From JBFFXF01 sp041569895 (GTDB lineage Bacteria; Planctomycetota; UBA8108; JACQVS01), in contig JBFFXF010000057.1 of NCBI GenBank assembly GCA_041569895.1, positions 1 to 32,052 on the forward strand: a stretch of 32,052 nucleotides of DNA, in the 5' to 3' direction. The notes below the pieces were generated by a model that saw only the letters and a program-made list of their open reading frames with translations, was not told the origin of the DNA and made no database searches. Below, piece by piece: positions 17,145 through 25,570 of this stretch; within the stretch, counting starts at the first letter, position 1; every line of letters begins with the position of its first letter. The position numbers and the translations under genes were made by a program.

Positions 17145-19166
17145 ATGTCACGACACGCAGCGCGGAGATTCCTCGCCGTCGTTCTGCCGGTTCTCGCCGT
17201 GGCCGTCGGCGTGCACGCCGCGCTCCGGAACGTGCCGGCGACGTCGCCCAATCAGGTCGTCGAGATCGCCCCGGGCGTCTACTTTCGCCATGGCGACCTC
17301 GACGGACACGGCCATTGCAACAACGGCTTTGTCGTCTTCGAGAAGTTCGTTCTCGTCGTCGACGCCAACTTCCCGGATGGCGCCGAGGTCTGTCTCGCCG
17401 ACATCCGGAAGGTGACGGACAAGCCCGTGCGCTTCGTCTTCGACACGCACCACCACGGTGACCACGCCTACGGCAACCCCGTGTGGATCGACAACGGAGC
17501 CCTGCCCGTGGCGCACCGGAACGTCGTCGGCGAGATGCGGCGCTACGAGCCGGCGCGCTGGCGACAGGCCGCGGCGAGTCGCGAGGACGTCGGGAAGCTC
17601 GGGCTCGACTCGGCGGTTCCCCCGGTGATCACCTTTCCCGACCGCATGGTCATCGACGACGGGACGCAACGCGTCGAGCTGCTCCACTTCGGCACGGCGC
17701 ATACACGCGGCGACGGCTTCGCTTACCTGCCGCGGCACCGGGTGCTCTTCACGGGCGATGCGGTGGTCAACGGCCCGTACAACTACATGGGCGACGGCAA
17801 CACGCACTCGTGGCTGCGCGTGCTGGACGCGCTGGAGGAGCTCGACGTCGACGTCATCGCGCCGGGACACGGCCAGCTCGCGAAGAAGTCGCTGATCGAG
17901 GCGCAGAGGAACTACATCCTCGCCCTCCACGCGGCTGTCGAGCAGGGCATCGCCGAGGGCAAGCCGGTCGCCGAGTTGCGCGAGACGATCACCCTTCCGG
18001 ATTCCGTGTCGAGATACGTCGGACGCATGTTCCGTGACCAGATCACCAAGGTCTACAGCGAGAAGAAGGGTCTCGAGATGCCGCTCGAGCTCGAGGAGCT
18101 CGGACTGGTGTCGAACCCGTCGACCGCGCGCCCGGGCAAGGGCTGGAAGCCTCCGAAAAAGGTCGTCGTCCGCGGCCCCGAGCGCTGGCGCGAGGACTTC
18201 GAGCTGGTCGCGCCGGGCGTCAAGGTCGTGTTCGCGAACGATCACGAGACCCTCCTCGGCGAGATGGCCGACGCGGACGCCATCATCGGCACGGCGAGCA
18301 ACGAGATCATCGATCGCGGCAAGAACCTTCGCTGGGTGCACAGCTACAGCGCCGGCGTCAACCAGTACATCGGCGTCGGTGATCCGTCGATGCCCGGAAT
18401 CGAGAAGCTCGTCGACTCCGACATCGTGCTCACCAACGGCAAGAGGTGCTACGGCCCCGAGATCGCCGACCAGGCGATCGGCTCCATCCTCGCCTTCAGC
18501 CGCTGGCTGAAGAGCTCGATCGAGGGCAAGCACGACCTTCGCGGCGGAGCGAGCCACGGCGACGCGCGCCGCCCGGCGTGGCGCGCCGTCGACCCGGGAG
18601 ACCGCGAGGAGATGGCGCTGCGGGGTCGCGAGATGCTCGTGGTCGGCGTCGGCGGCATCGGATCCGAGGTCGCCCTGCGGGCGGCGGCGTGCGGCATGCG
18701 GGTCACCGGCATCGACCCGGCCGTGCAGTCACCGCCGCCCGGCGTCACGCGACTCCGCAAGCCGGCCGCCCTCCTCGAGGAGCTCCCGCGGGCGGACGTC
18801 GTGGTGATCGCGTGCCCCTGGACGCGCCAGACGCACGGCCTCTTCGGCAAGCGGCACTTCGAGGCGATGCGCCCGGGCGCCATTCTCGTCAACGTCGCGC
18901 GCGGCCCGATCGTCCAGAGGCAGGCTCTGATCGAGGCGCTGCGAAGCGGCAAACTCCTCGGCGCGGCGCTCGACGTCACCGATCCGGAGCCGCTGCCGGA
19001 TGACGATCCCCTCTGGAAGATCCCCAACGTCATCATCACCCCGCACAACGCGGGACAGTCGGAGGGCACGGCCCGGCGCCGCTTCCTGCTCGCCCGCGAG
19101 AACCTGCGACGCTTCGCGGCAGGCGAGGCGATGTTGAATGTCGTGGACAAGCGCCGGGGGTACTGA
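17145..19166 (+). CDS. Metallo-beta-lactamase-fold hydrolase fused to a D-2-hydroxyacid dehydrogenase
   Basis: The ATG at 17145 follows a near-perfect GGAGGTGA and starts a signal-like N-terminus (FLAVVLPVLAVAVGVHA). The product has 673 residues. Residues ~35-330 are a metallo-beta-lactamase domain with a complete metal site: H102, H104, D106, H107 (THHHGDH), H186 (GTAHTRGD), D205 (FTGDAV) and H242 (APGHG). Residues ~345-673 are a D-isomer-specific 2-hydroxyacid dehydrogenase with a GxGxxG nucleotide site at G501/G503/G506, R586 (NVARG), E615 (DPEPL) and H634 (TPHNAG), the expected Arg-Glu-His triad. The reading frame runs through a Lys/Pro-rich linker without interruption. The hydrolase could release a 2-hydroxy or 2-keto acid for the dehydrogenase, but that is inference. 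A secreted NAD-dependent enzyme would be odd, so the N-terminal helix may be an anchor. Confidence 0.88.
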   Translation: MSRHAARRFLAVVLPVLAVAVGVHAALRNVPATSPNQVVEIAPGVYFRHGDLDGHGHCNNGFVVFEKFVLVVDANFPDGAEVCLADIRKVTDKPVRFVFDTHHHGDHAYGNPVWIDNGALPVAHRNVVGEMRRYEPARWRQAAASREDVGKLGLDSAVPPVITFPDRMVIDDGTQRVELLHFGTAHTRGDGFAYLPRHRVLFTGDAVVNGPYNYMGDGNTHSWLRVLDALEELDVDVIAPGHGQLAKKSLIEAQRNYILALHAAVEQGIAEGKPVAELRETITLPDSVSRYVGRMFRDQITKVYSEKKGLEMPLELEELGLVSNPSTARPGKGWKPPKKVVVRGPERWREDFELVAPGVKVVFANDHETLLGEMADADAIIGTASNEIIDRGKNLRWVHSYSAGVNQYIGVGDPSMPGIEKLVDSDIVLTNGKRCYGPEIADQAIGSILAFSRWLKSSIEGKHDLRGGASHGDARRPAWRAVDPGDREEMALRGREMLVVGVGGIGSEVALRAAACGMRVTGIDPAVQSPPPGVTRLRKPAALLEELPRADVVVIACPWTRQTHGLFGKRHFEAMRPGAILVNVARGPIVQRQALIEALRSGKLLGAALDVTDPEPLPDDDPLWKIPNVIITPHNAGQSEGTARRRFLLARENLRRFAAGEAMLNVVDKRRGY

Positions 19167-19174
19167 CGTCCGCG

Positions 19175-19553
19175 TCCGCAGATGACGCAGATCCGGGACG
19201 GGGGAACGGTCCGCAGATTACGCAGATTGGGAGATCGTCCTCGTCCTCGTCCTCGTTCTCGTCCTCGAACACGTCGACAGCGCGGACGACGTTCGACGAG
19301 GACGGGAACGCAGATTTCCGCAGATTACGCAGACTGAGGAGCGGACCCGCCTCGTCCTCGAAGACGGAGACAGAGGCAGAGACCAGAAATCAGAGACCAG
19401 AGATCAGAGATCAGAGATCAGAGTCGGAGGTCGGTATCGGACATCGGAGTCGGAATCGGAATCGGGTCATCGGAATCGGGTCATCGGAATCGGGTCATCG
19501 GAATCGGTCATCGGACATCGGTCATCGGAGTCGGAATCGGACATCGGAATCGA
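19175..19553 (+). repeat. Composite intergenic element (C0-A-B-C-D-E)
   Basis: This nearly fills the 410-base gap. C0 (CCGCAGATTACGCAGATTGG) is at 19210-19230, A (GTCCTC repeats) at 19236-19266, the B core at 19267-19310, C to 19334, D (GAGACAGAGGCAGAGACC, then ATCAGAG repeats) at 19365-19424, and E (GGAATCGGGTCATC repeats) at 19425-19553. The B core is nearly identical to the one at 16694. The MFS start codon lies only about 25 bases beyond the end. Confidence 0.9.
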
Positions 19554-19576
19554 TCCTCTGTCTTGCCCCCCCCGCC

Positions 19577-20941
19577 GTGAACACCCCCCGCCGTCGAGCC
19601 GACTTCCCCTTCTCCCCCGCACGCTTCCCCTTCTTCTACGGCTGGGTGATCGTCGCCGCCGCCACGGTCGGGATCGTCATGTCGATTCCCGGCCAGACGA
19701 TGGGGGTCAGCGTCTTCACCGATCACCTGATCGCGGCGCTCAGCCTGAGCCGCGTGCAGCTGAGCGAGGCGTACATGTTCGGCACGCTGGCGAGCAGCTT
19801 TCTGCTGCCGCTCGCGGGCGCGTCGTTCGATCGACGGGGCGCGCGGGCGATGGTGGTCGTCGCATCGCTCGGTGTCGCCGTGACGCTCGTCTACCTGAGC
19901 CGTTGCGACGCCATTGCGGCTGGCTTCTCCGCACTGCTCGGCGGCTCGCTGCTGCCGCGCACGGTGGTCGAGATCGTCGTGCTCGCGGTGGGTTTCTTCT
20001 CGGTGCGGTTCTGGGGCCAGGGTGTGCTGACGATGGTCTCGCGCGCGATGCTCGGGAAGTGGTTCCGCAGGCGCCGGGGGCTCGCGGCGGGCATCAGCGG
20101 CGTCGTGGTCTCGGCGACGTTCGCGAGCGCGCCGAGCATCCTCTCGCCGATGATCGGCGCGCTCGGCTGGCGAGGCGCGTGGCTGACTCTCGCGGTCTTG
20201 CTCGGCGCGGGCATGACGTCGCTCGGCTGGCTCCTCTACCGCGACAACCCCGAGGAGTGCGGCCTGCGGATGGATGGCGCCGCACCGGACGACGACGCAT
20301 CGGACGAGGCCGACGACGCGCCCGGAAGCTCCGAGAGCCACGACTTCTCGCTCGGCGAGGCGATGGCGACGTACGGTTTCTGGATCTTCAACGCCGCGCT
20401 CGCGCTGCCGGCGCTGATCGGCACGGCGATGACGTTTCACATCGTCGATCTGGGACGACGCGGGGGCCTCTCGGAGGCGGAGGCGGTCGGCCTCTTCCCG
20501 TGGATGGCGGCGGTGAGCATCGCCACCAACCTCGCCGGCGGCTGGGTCAGCGACCGTGTGCGGATCAAGTACCTCCTCTGGACGCTCGTCTCGATGCAGG
20601 CCGTCGGCTGCGCCGGTCTGCTCGACCTCGCCGAGCCCGCCGGCCGGGTACTGGTCGTGGTCGGCTTCGGCGTCGCGAGCGGGCTCTTCGCGCTGCTGAT
20701 GGCCGTCGTCTGGCCGCGGTTCTTCGGCCGCACCCACCTCGGGGCGATCAGCAGCGTCAACATGTCCGTGGTGGTCTTCGCGAGCGCCGTCGGTCCGTGG
20801 ATCTTCGCGCTCTCCGAGGCGCTCACGGGAGACTACCGCGCAGCGAACGTCGGCTGCGCGTGGCTGTCGCTCCTCTGCCTGGTGGCGGCGATCGGCGTCC
20901 GCAACCCCCAGCGGCGCTCCCGCCCGGAAGCCGCGTCGTGA
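19577..20941 (+). CDS. Major facilitator superfamily transporter
   Basis: The protein has 454 residues with about twelve hydrophobic segments in two halves separated by a hydrophilic acidic loop (residues ~232-256). The N-terminus FFYGWVIVAAATVGIVMSIPGQTMGV resembles MFS members of the oxalate/formate or monocarboxylate antiporter type, and the loop motif DRRGARAMVV matches the MFS inter-helix 2/3 signature. The start is a GTG with no Shine-Dalgarno. It is followed after 49 bases by the Gfo/Idh/MocA gene on the same strand, so it may import that enzyme's product or a related small carboxylate or sugar; this is inference. Confidence 0.85.
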   Translation: MNTPRRRADFPFSPARFPFFYGWVIVAAATVGIVMSIPGQTMGVSVFTDHLIAALSLSRVQLSEAYMFGTLASSFLLPLAGASFDRRGARAMVVVASLGVAVTLVYLSRCDAIAAGFSALLGGSLLPRTVVEIVVLAVGFFSVRFWGQGVLTMVSRAMLGKWFRRRRGLAAGISGVVVSATFASAPSILSPMIGALGWRGAWLTLAVLLGAGMTSLGWLLYRDNPEECGLRMDGAAPDDDASDEADDAPGSSESHDFSLGEAMATYGFWIFNAALALPALIGTAMTFHIVDLGRRGGLSEAEAVGLFPWMAAVSIATNLAGGWVSDRVRIKYLLWTLVSMQAVGCAGLLDLAEPAGRVLVVVGFGVASGLFALLMAVVWPRFFGRTHLGAISSVNMSVVVFASAVGPWIFALSEALTGDYRAANVGCAWLSLLCLVAAIGVRNPQRRSRPEAAS

Positions 20942-20952
20942 GGCTGTCATCC

Positions 20953-20982
20953 CTGTCATCCTCGGGGCGCGCCGCGTATGAT
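20953..20982 (+). promoter_or_regulatory. Possible promoter before the Gfo/Idh/MocA gene
   Basis: CTGTCA (20953-20958) and TATGAT (20977-20982) are 18 bases apart. Transcription would begin near 20989, two bases before an in-frame GTG at 20991, so a leaderless form starting there is possible alongside the Shine-Dalgarno-led ATG at 21036. Confidence 0.35.
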
Positions 20983-21035
20983 GGCCCGCCGTGAACGCGG
21001 AAACGGACCACACGGAATCGAAGAGGGAAACGGCG

Positions 21036-22421
21036 ATGCGAACGCCTGAAAGCCAACACCGGAACGAACACCGATCGCGGGCGAGTGACACACGACGGCG
21101 GCCATCGCGCCGCCAGTTCCTCAAGGGCGTCGTCGCCGGGGCGACGTTGCCGGTGGTCCTCCCCGGCTTCGCGTCGGGCTATCCGGCGAACAGCAAGGTG
21201 CGGCACGCGGCCGTCGGCGTCACCGGCATGGGCGGCTACGACCTCTCGCAGATCGCCACCAGTCCGCACGTCGAGATCGTCGCGCTGTGCGACATCGACG
21301 ACCGCCACCTCGACTCGGCCTCGAAGAAGCATCCGGCGGCGAAGCGGTACAACGACTTCCGGGTGATGTTCGATCGCGACGGCAAGAACATCGACTCCTG
21401 CCACGTCACCGTCCCGGACCACATGCACGCGCCGATCGCGATGACGGCGATCCTCGCGGGCAAGCACGTCTACTGCCAGAAGCCGCTGACGCACGAGATC
21501 GACGAGGCGCGCAAGCTGCGGCTCGCCGCGAAGCGCGCCGGCGTCGTGACGCAGATGGGAACGCAGATCCACTCGCACTCGGCGTACCGGACGGGCGTCA
21601 AGCTGATCCGCGACGGCGTCATCGGCAGGGTGCGCGCAGTGCACACGTGGGCCGACCGGGCCTGGAGCAACAACGGCAGACCGAAGCCGGCGACGCCGCC
21701 GGCCCACATCCACTGGGACCTCTGGCTCGGCGTCGCGCCCGAGCGCCCCTGGGGACCCGGCGCGTACCACCCGAAGGAGTGGTGGAGCTGGCTCGACTTC
21801 GGCACCGGCAACCTCGGCGACATGGGCTGCCACCTCCTCGACCCGGTCGTCGGCGCGCTCGGCATCGGCGCGCCGACGCGCGTCCGCGCCGAGTGTCTGC
21901 CGCCGGCGAACGAGACCTGGCCGAACGCGGGCAAGGTGTTCTTCGAGTTCCCCGGCACCGAGCGCACCACCGACCCCGTGACGCTGACGTGGTACGACGG
22001 CGGCTTCAGGCGCGGGCACCACCCGCCGGCGTACCTCGTGCCGCTGAAGGACGGCCAGAGCCTGCCGGGTCAGGGCTCGATCTTCATCGGCGAGAAGGGC
22101 GTCCTGCTCCTGCCGCACTGGAGCACCCCGCGACTGCTGCCGGAGTCCGACTTCGCGGGCTTCAAGCTCGACGAGCTGCCGACGCTGCACCACTGGCACT
22201 CGTTCGTCGACGCCTGCCGCGGCGAGGGCGCCACGACGGCCCACTTCGACTACGCCGGCCCGCTGACCGAGACCGTCCTCCTCGGCAACCTCGCCAGGCG
22301 CTTCCCGTCGCAGACGCTCCTCTGGAACGCGGAAAAGCTCGAGGTCCCGAACTTCGCCGAGGCGAACGCGTTCATCGGCAGACGATACCGCGCGGGGTGG
22401 GAAACCGACGGACTGTCATAA
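21036..22421 (+). CDS. Tat-exported Gfo/Idh/MocA-family oxidoreductase
   Basis: I use ATG 21036, which follows GAGGGA; GTG 20991 would add 15 residues. The product has 461 residues. A twin-arginine signal (SRRQFLKG, residues 24-31, then a hydrophobic stretch) predicts export folded with its cofactor. The Rossmann part has AAVGVTGMGGYD and CDIDDRHLD; YCQKPLTHE at Y146-E154 is the usual EKP motif with Gln in place of Glu and the likely catalytic K149. The C-terminal beta-sheet domain contains WWSWLDFGTGNLGDMGCH, typical of the large planctomycete branch of this family. The reaction is probably NAD(P)-dependent oxidation or reduction of a sugar or cyclitol derivative; the substrate is not predictable. 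Confidence 0.9.
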   Translation: MRTPESQHRNEHRSRASDTRRRPSRRQFLKGVVAGATLPVVLPGFASGYPANSKVRHAAVGVTGMGGYDLSQIATSPHVEIVALCDIDDRHLDSASKKHPAAKRYNDFRVMFDRDGKNIDSCHVTVPDHMHAPIAMTAILAGKHVYCQKPLTHEIDEARKLRLAAKRAGVVTQMGTQIHSHSAYRTGVKLIRDGVIGRVRAVHTWADRAWSNNGRPKPATPPAHIHWDLWLGVAPERPWGPGAYHPKEWWSWLDFGTGNLGDMGCHLLDPVVGALGIGAPTRVRAECLPPANETWPNAGKVFFEFPGTERTTDPVTLTWYDGGFRRGHHPPAYLVPLKDGQSLPGQGSIFIGEKGVLLLPHWSTPRLLPESDFAGFKLDELPTLHHWHSFVDACRGEGATTAHFDYAGPLTETVLLGNLARRFPSQTLLWNAEKLEVPNFAEANAFIGRRYRAGWETDGLS

Positions 22422-22454
22422 CACGCCGGGGGCTGCCTGAACGCCGCGCACCCG

Positions 22455-22730
22455 CTCGTCCTCGTCCTCGTCCTCGAACACGTCGAGAGCGCGGACGACG
22501 GTCGACGGGGACGGGAACGCAGATTACGCAGATTACGCAGAGCAGGAAGGCGCCATCCCCTCGTCCTCGGAGACAGAGACAGAGGACAGAGGTCCGAGGA
22601 CAGAGCTCAGAGGTCAGAGCTCAGAGTCGGACCTCGGAATCGGTCATCGGAGTCGGAGTCGGAATCGGTCATCGGAATCGGAGTCGGTATCGGTATCGGA
22701 ATCGGTATCGGTATCCGTCATCGGAATCCG
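22455..22730 (+). repeat. Composite intergenic element (A-B-C-D-E)
   Basis: The 325-base convergent gap between the oxidoreductase and the phosphonoacetaldehyde dehydrogenase gene carries A (GTCCTC repeats, 22455-22476), a B core with a few substitutions (22477-22520), C (ACGCAGATT repeats to 22541), a short extra GTCCTC, D (GAGACAGAGACAGAGG, 22569-22620) and E (GGAATCGGTCATC and GGTATC repeats, 22630-22730). Confidence 0.9.
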
Positions 22731-22746
22731 TCCGCGGACTCCCCAA

Positions 22747-24198
22747 TCACCCCCACGGCAGCGAAAACGTCTTCACATTCGTCATGAACTTCATCGCCTC
22801 GATGACACCCTCCTTGATGCCGAGGCCGGAGTCCTTGACGCCGCCGAAGGGTGATGACTCGATTCGATAGCCGGGGACCTCGTTGACGTTCACCGTGCCC
22901 GTGCGCAGCCGTCGGACGGCCTCGAGGGCCGCGTCGAGGCTGGCGGTGACGATGCCCGAGGAGAGGCCGAAGACGGTCGAGTTGGCGAGGTCGATCGCGT
23001 CGTCGAGGTCGCGGACGGCGAGGATCGGGGCGAGGGGGCCGAACGACTCCTGGACGACCATCTCGGCGGTCCTCGGCACGTCGGCGATGACCGTCGGCTC
23101 CAGGAGCGCGCCGCGACGACGGCCGCCGAGCAGGACACGGGCGCCGTCCCGCACGGCGTCGTTGACCACCCTCTCGAGCCGTTTGGCGGCGTCCTCGTCG
23201 ATCACCGTGCCAACGCGTGTCTCCGGATCGGCGGGATCGCCACAGACGTACTCGCGGGCGCGCTCGACGAAACGACCGGTGAACTGCTCGAGGATGCGCT
23301 CGTGGACGAGCAGCCGCTTGACGGCCGTGCAGCGCTGCCCCGAGTTCCGGAAGCAGCCCTCGGCGGCGAGCTTCACGGCGAGGTCGAGGTCGGCATCGTC
23401 GAGCACGATGAGCGGCGAGTTGCCGCCGAGCTCGAGGCAGAGCTTCTTGTACCCGGCGATCGCCGCGATCCGCTTGCCGACGGCGACGCTCCCCGTGAAG
23501 CTGACCAGCTCGACGCGCTCGTCGGTGATCAGCGGCTCGACGAGCTCCGGGATGGGACCGACGAGCGTGCTCAGCATCCAGCCCGGCAGCCCCGCCTCGT
23601 GGAGGAGCTCGGTGAATCTCGCCGCCGTCAGCGGGGTCTTCTCGGAGGGCTTGAGAATCACCGGCGCGCCCGCGGCGATCGCCGGCGCGAGCTTGTGCGC
23701 CACCTGGTTGAGCGGGTGGTTGAACGGCGTGATCGCGGCGACCAGGCGCACGGGCTCGCGGAGCGTGAAGATCTTTCGCGCCTTCCCCTGCGGCGACACG
23801 TCGCACGAGAACACCTGGCCGTCATCGCGCAGCGACTCGATGGCCGCGAACCGCAGGACGTCCACGGCGCGACCGACCTCGTAGCGCGTCTCGCGCACGC
23901 AGAGCCCGGATTCGCGTCGGATGAGCGCGGCGAGCTCCTCGGCGCGCTCCTCGACGAGCCGTCGCGTGCGATCGAGCACCTCGAATCGCTGCCAGCGCGT
24001 CAGCGGTGGGCCGCCCTCGAGCGCCCCCCGGATGGCGTCGTCGAGCTCCCTTCGACCCGCGAGCGCCACGCTGCCGACGACGTCGCCCGAGTACGGGGAG
24101 CGGATCTCCAGTCGTTCGCCCCCCGTACGCGCCTCGCCGGCGACCCACGCCGGCATGTCGCTCCTCGGCTCGCGCGGATCGGCGCCCCGGTCGTTCAT
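22747..24198 (-). CDS. phnY: Phosphonoacetaldehyde dehydrogenase
   Basis: A 483-residue aldehyde dehydrogenase predicted to oxidise phosphonoacetaldehyde to phosphonoacetate with NAD+. I start at ATG 24198, which overlaps the upstream hydrolase stop codon as ATGA, the hallmark of translational coupling; an in-frame ATG six codons earlier is less likely. The catalytic cysteine is C290 (NSGQRCTAVKR) and the general-base glutamate E256 (CLELGGNSP). The ITPFNHPLNQVAHKLAPAIA segment is characteristic of the PhnY subgroup. The adjacent phosphonoacetate hydrolase gene makes the specific assignment strong. An aminotransferase (PhnW) that would feed the pathway from 2-aminoethylphosphonate is not in the window. 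Confidence 0.88.
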   Translation of the reverse strand: MNDRGADPREPRSDMPAWVAGEARTGGERLEIRSPYSGDVVGSVALAGRRELDDAIRGALEGGPPLTRWQRFEVLDRTRRLVEERAEELAALIRRESGLCVRETRYEVGRAVDVLRFAAIESLRDDGQVFSCDVSPQGKARKIFTLREPVRLVAAITPFNHPLNQVAHKLAPAIAAGAPVILKPSEKTPLTAARFTELLHEAGLPGWMLSTLVGPIPELVEPLITDERVELVSFTGSVAVGKRIAAIAGYKKLCLELGGNSPLIVLDDADLDLAVKLAAEGCFRNSGQRCTAVKRLLVHERILEQFTGRFVERAREYVCGDPADPETRVGTVIDEDAAKRLERVVNDAVRDGARVLLGGRRRGALLEPTVIADVPRTAEMVVQESFGPLAPILAVRDLDDAIDLANSTVFGLSSGIVTASLDAALEAVRRLRTGTVNVNEVPGYRIESSPFGGVKDSGLGIKEGVIEAMKFMTNVKTFSLPWG

Positions 24199-25442
24199 GC
24201 TCTCGCCCCGTTGCACGTGAAGTCGAAGATGTCGAAGTTGCGCGGGTCCGCGTCGGCCCGCGCGAGGTACCTGTCCGACAGCGGCTCGGAGAGGGCCATC
24301 GGCACCATCTCCTCGTAGCGGCCGCCGTGCGAGCGCAGCCCGCCGCGGAGCAGGTCGAGATCGTGGTGCTCCGGCGTGCGCCCGAGGACGACGTCACGAG
24401 CGGCGAGCACGACGAGGTCGCCGATGCGGTCGTCGGGAAGCTCGAGCTTCCTCGCGGCGACGTCGCGCGCGAGGACCTCGGTGACGCCGTCGAGGTCGAG
24501 GAGCATGCGGGCGACGTCGGCAGCGCGCTCCTCGAGGGCGCCGGAGAGGTGCACCATGACCAGCGAGCCGAGCGCCCCGTGGTGCACGACGTACGGATCG
24601 GTGATCGGACAGATGACGCGCACGCCGTCACCGAACGTCTCACGCAGCAGCGTCTCGACGTAGATGACGTTCGGCGACCCGTCGGGCCGGTCCTTGGCGT
24701 TCATGCCGTGGTCCGCCGTGACGCCGATCACCGCGCCGAGCTCGAGCAGCCGCCCGATCTCGACGTCGATCGCCGCGTGAAACTCGAGCGACGGCTCCTC
24801 CCAGGGCGCGTACTTGTGCTGCATGTAGTCGGTCAGCGACAGGTAGAGGAAATCGGCGAGCTGCCGCTCGAGAAAGGCGACCCCGGCGCGCAGGACCCAG
24901 AGGCTCGCCTCGGCGCTGTAGATCTCGGGCGTCGGCGCGCCGACGATGCGCTCGACGTCGTCGATCCCGTGCGTCGCGCGGCGCGCATCACGCGCGCGCT
25001 CGGAAGAGATCGCGATGCCCTCGAGATCGCGCGAGAGGATGTCGCGCAGCTTCTCCTTTGCCGTCACCATCGCCACGCGCCGTCCGGCGCCCGCCGCCGC
25101 GGCGAGGATGGTGTCGCAGCGGAGGTAGTCGGCGGAGTTCATCATCACTTCCTCGCCGCTCTCGGGGTCGAGGAAGAAGTTGCCGCTGATGCCGGTCACC
25201 GACGGCGGCGCGCCGGCGACGATCGCCGCGTTGTTGACGTTGGTGAAGGAGGGCAGCGCCCCGCGCACGATGCCCCGATAACCTCGAGCGGCCATGCGCG
25301 CGAAGGACGGCATGCGGTCGCGGGCGATCGACGTGGTCAGGTACTCGTCGGCGCAGCCGTCGGCGCAGATGACCACGACCGGACGCGCGGGCGGCGCGTA
25401 CGCGCGGCCGTTGACAGTGAACTTCCCCGTCGAGACCTCCAT
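24195..25442 (-). CDS. phnA: Phosphonoacetate hydrolase
   Basis: This 415-residue alkaline-phosphatase-superfamily enzyme cleaves phosphonoacetate to acetate and phosphate. Signature positions are present: D28 (ICADGCADEY), nucleophile T67 (PSFTNVNN), then AGAPPSVTGISGNFF, VTAKEKLRD, the metal ligands in DYMQHKYAP and GVTADHGMN, and a late histidine near HDLDLLRGG/RSHGGRYEE. No signal peptide is seen, so it is cytoplasmic. It is the first gene of a two-gene operon with the dehydrogenase, making a phosphonate carbon- and phosphorus-salvage module that avoids C-P lyase. No clear Shine-Dalgarno precedes the ATG, and the candidate promoter lies very close to it. Confidence 0.92.
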   Translation of the reverse strand: MEVSTGKFTVNGRAYAPPARPVVVICADGCADEYLTTSIARDRMPSFARMAARGYRGIVRGALPSFTNVNNAAIVAGAPPSVTGISGNFFLDPESGEEVMMNSADYLRCDTILAAAAGAGRRVAMVTAKEKLRDILSRDLEGIAISSERARDARRATHGIDDVERIVGAPTPEIYSAEASLWVLRAGVAFLERQLADFLYLSLTDYMQHKYAPWEEPSLEFHAAIDVEIGRLLELGAVIGVTADHGMNAKDRPDGSPNVIYVETLLRETFGDGVRVICPITDPYVVHHGALGSLVMVHLSGALEERAADVARMLLDLDGVTEVLARDVAARKLELPDDRIGDLVVLAARDVVLGRTPEHHDLDLLRGGLRSHGGRYEEMVPMALSEPLSDRYLARADADPRNFDIFDFTCNGARA

Positions 25443-25453
25443 GACGCGGGCTC

Positions 25454-25483
25454 ACGGTACTGCGCGGCTCGAGGCGTTGACAA
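25454..25483 (-). promoter_or_regulatory. Possible promoter of the phnA-phnY operon
   Basis: TTGTCA (complement of 25478-25483) and TACCGT (complement of 25454-25459) are 18 bases apart. Initiation near 25447 would give a leader of about five bases, consistent with the missing Shine-Dalgarno. The -10 matches the consensus at only three positions. Confidence 0.3.
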
Positions 25484-25506
25484 CGAAAAAAGACCGCGCG
25501 GTGAGC

Positions 25507-25534
25507 TTGCGAACGGCCGCCGATTCACGACAAT
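25507..25534 (+). promoter_or_regulatory. Possible promoter of the DUF1501 gene
   Basis: TTGCGA (25507-25512) and GACAAT (25529-25534) are 16 bases apart, giving a leader of about 30 bases that contains the AGGAGGG ribosome site before ATG 25571. It is divergent from the phnA promoter in the same 128-base gap. Confidence 0.4.
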
Positions 25535-25570
25535 GGGGCGCAGAACAGGACTCTGTCAGGAGGGCCGCGC

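Noticed and set aside
18100..18170. Possible frameshift or assembly join creating the fusion enzyme
   Set aside because: The linker is in frame, has no stop and no internal Shine-Dalgarno with a start at the dehydrogenase boundary, and its codon pattern matches both sides.
16590..19553. CRISPR arrays suggested by the regular short repeats
   Set aside because: The units are 6-13 bases without unique spacers of constant length, and there are no cas genes nearby.
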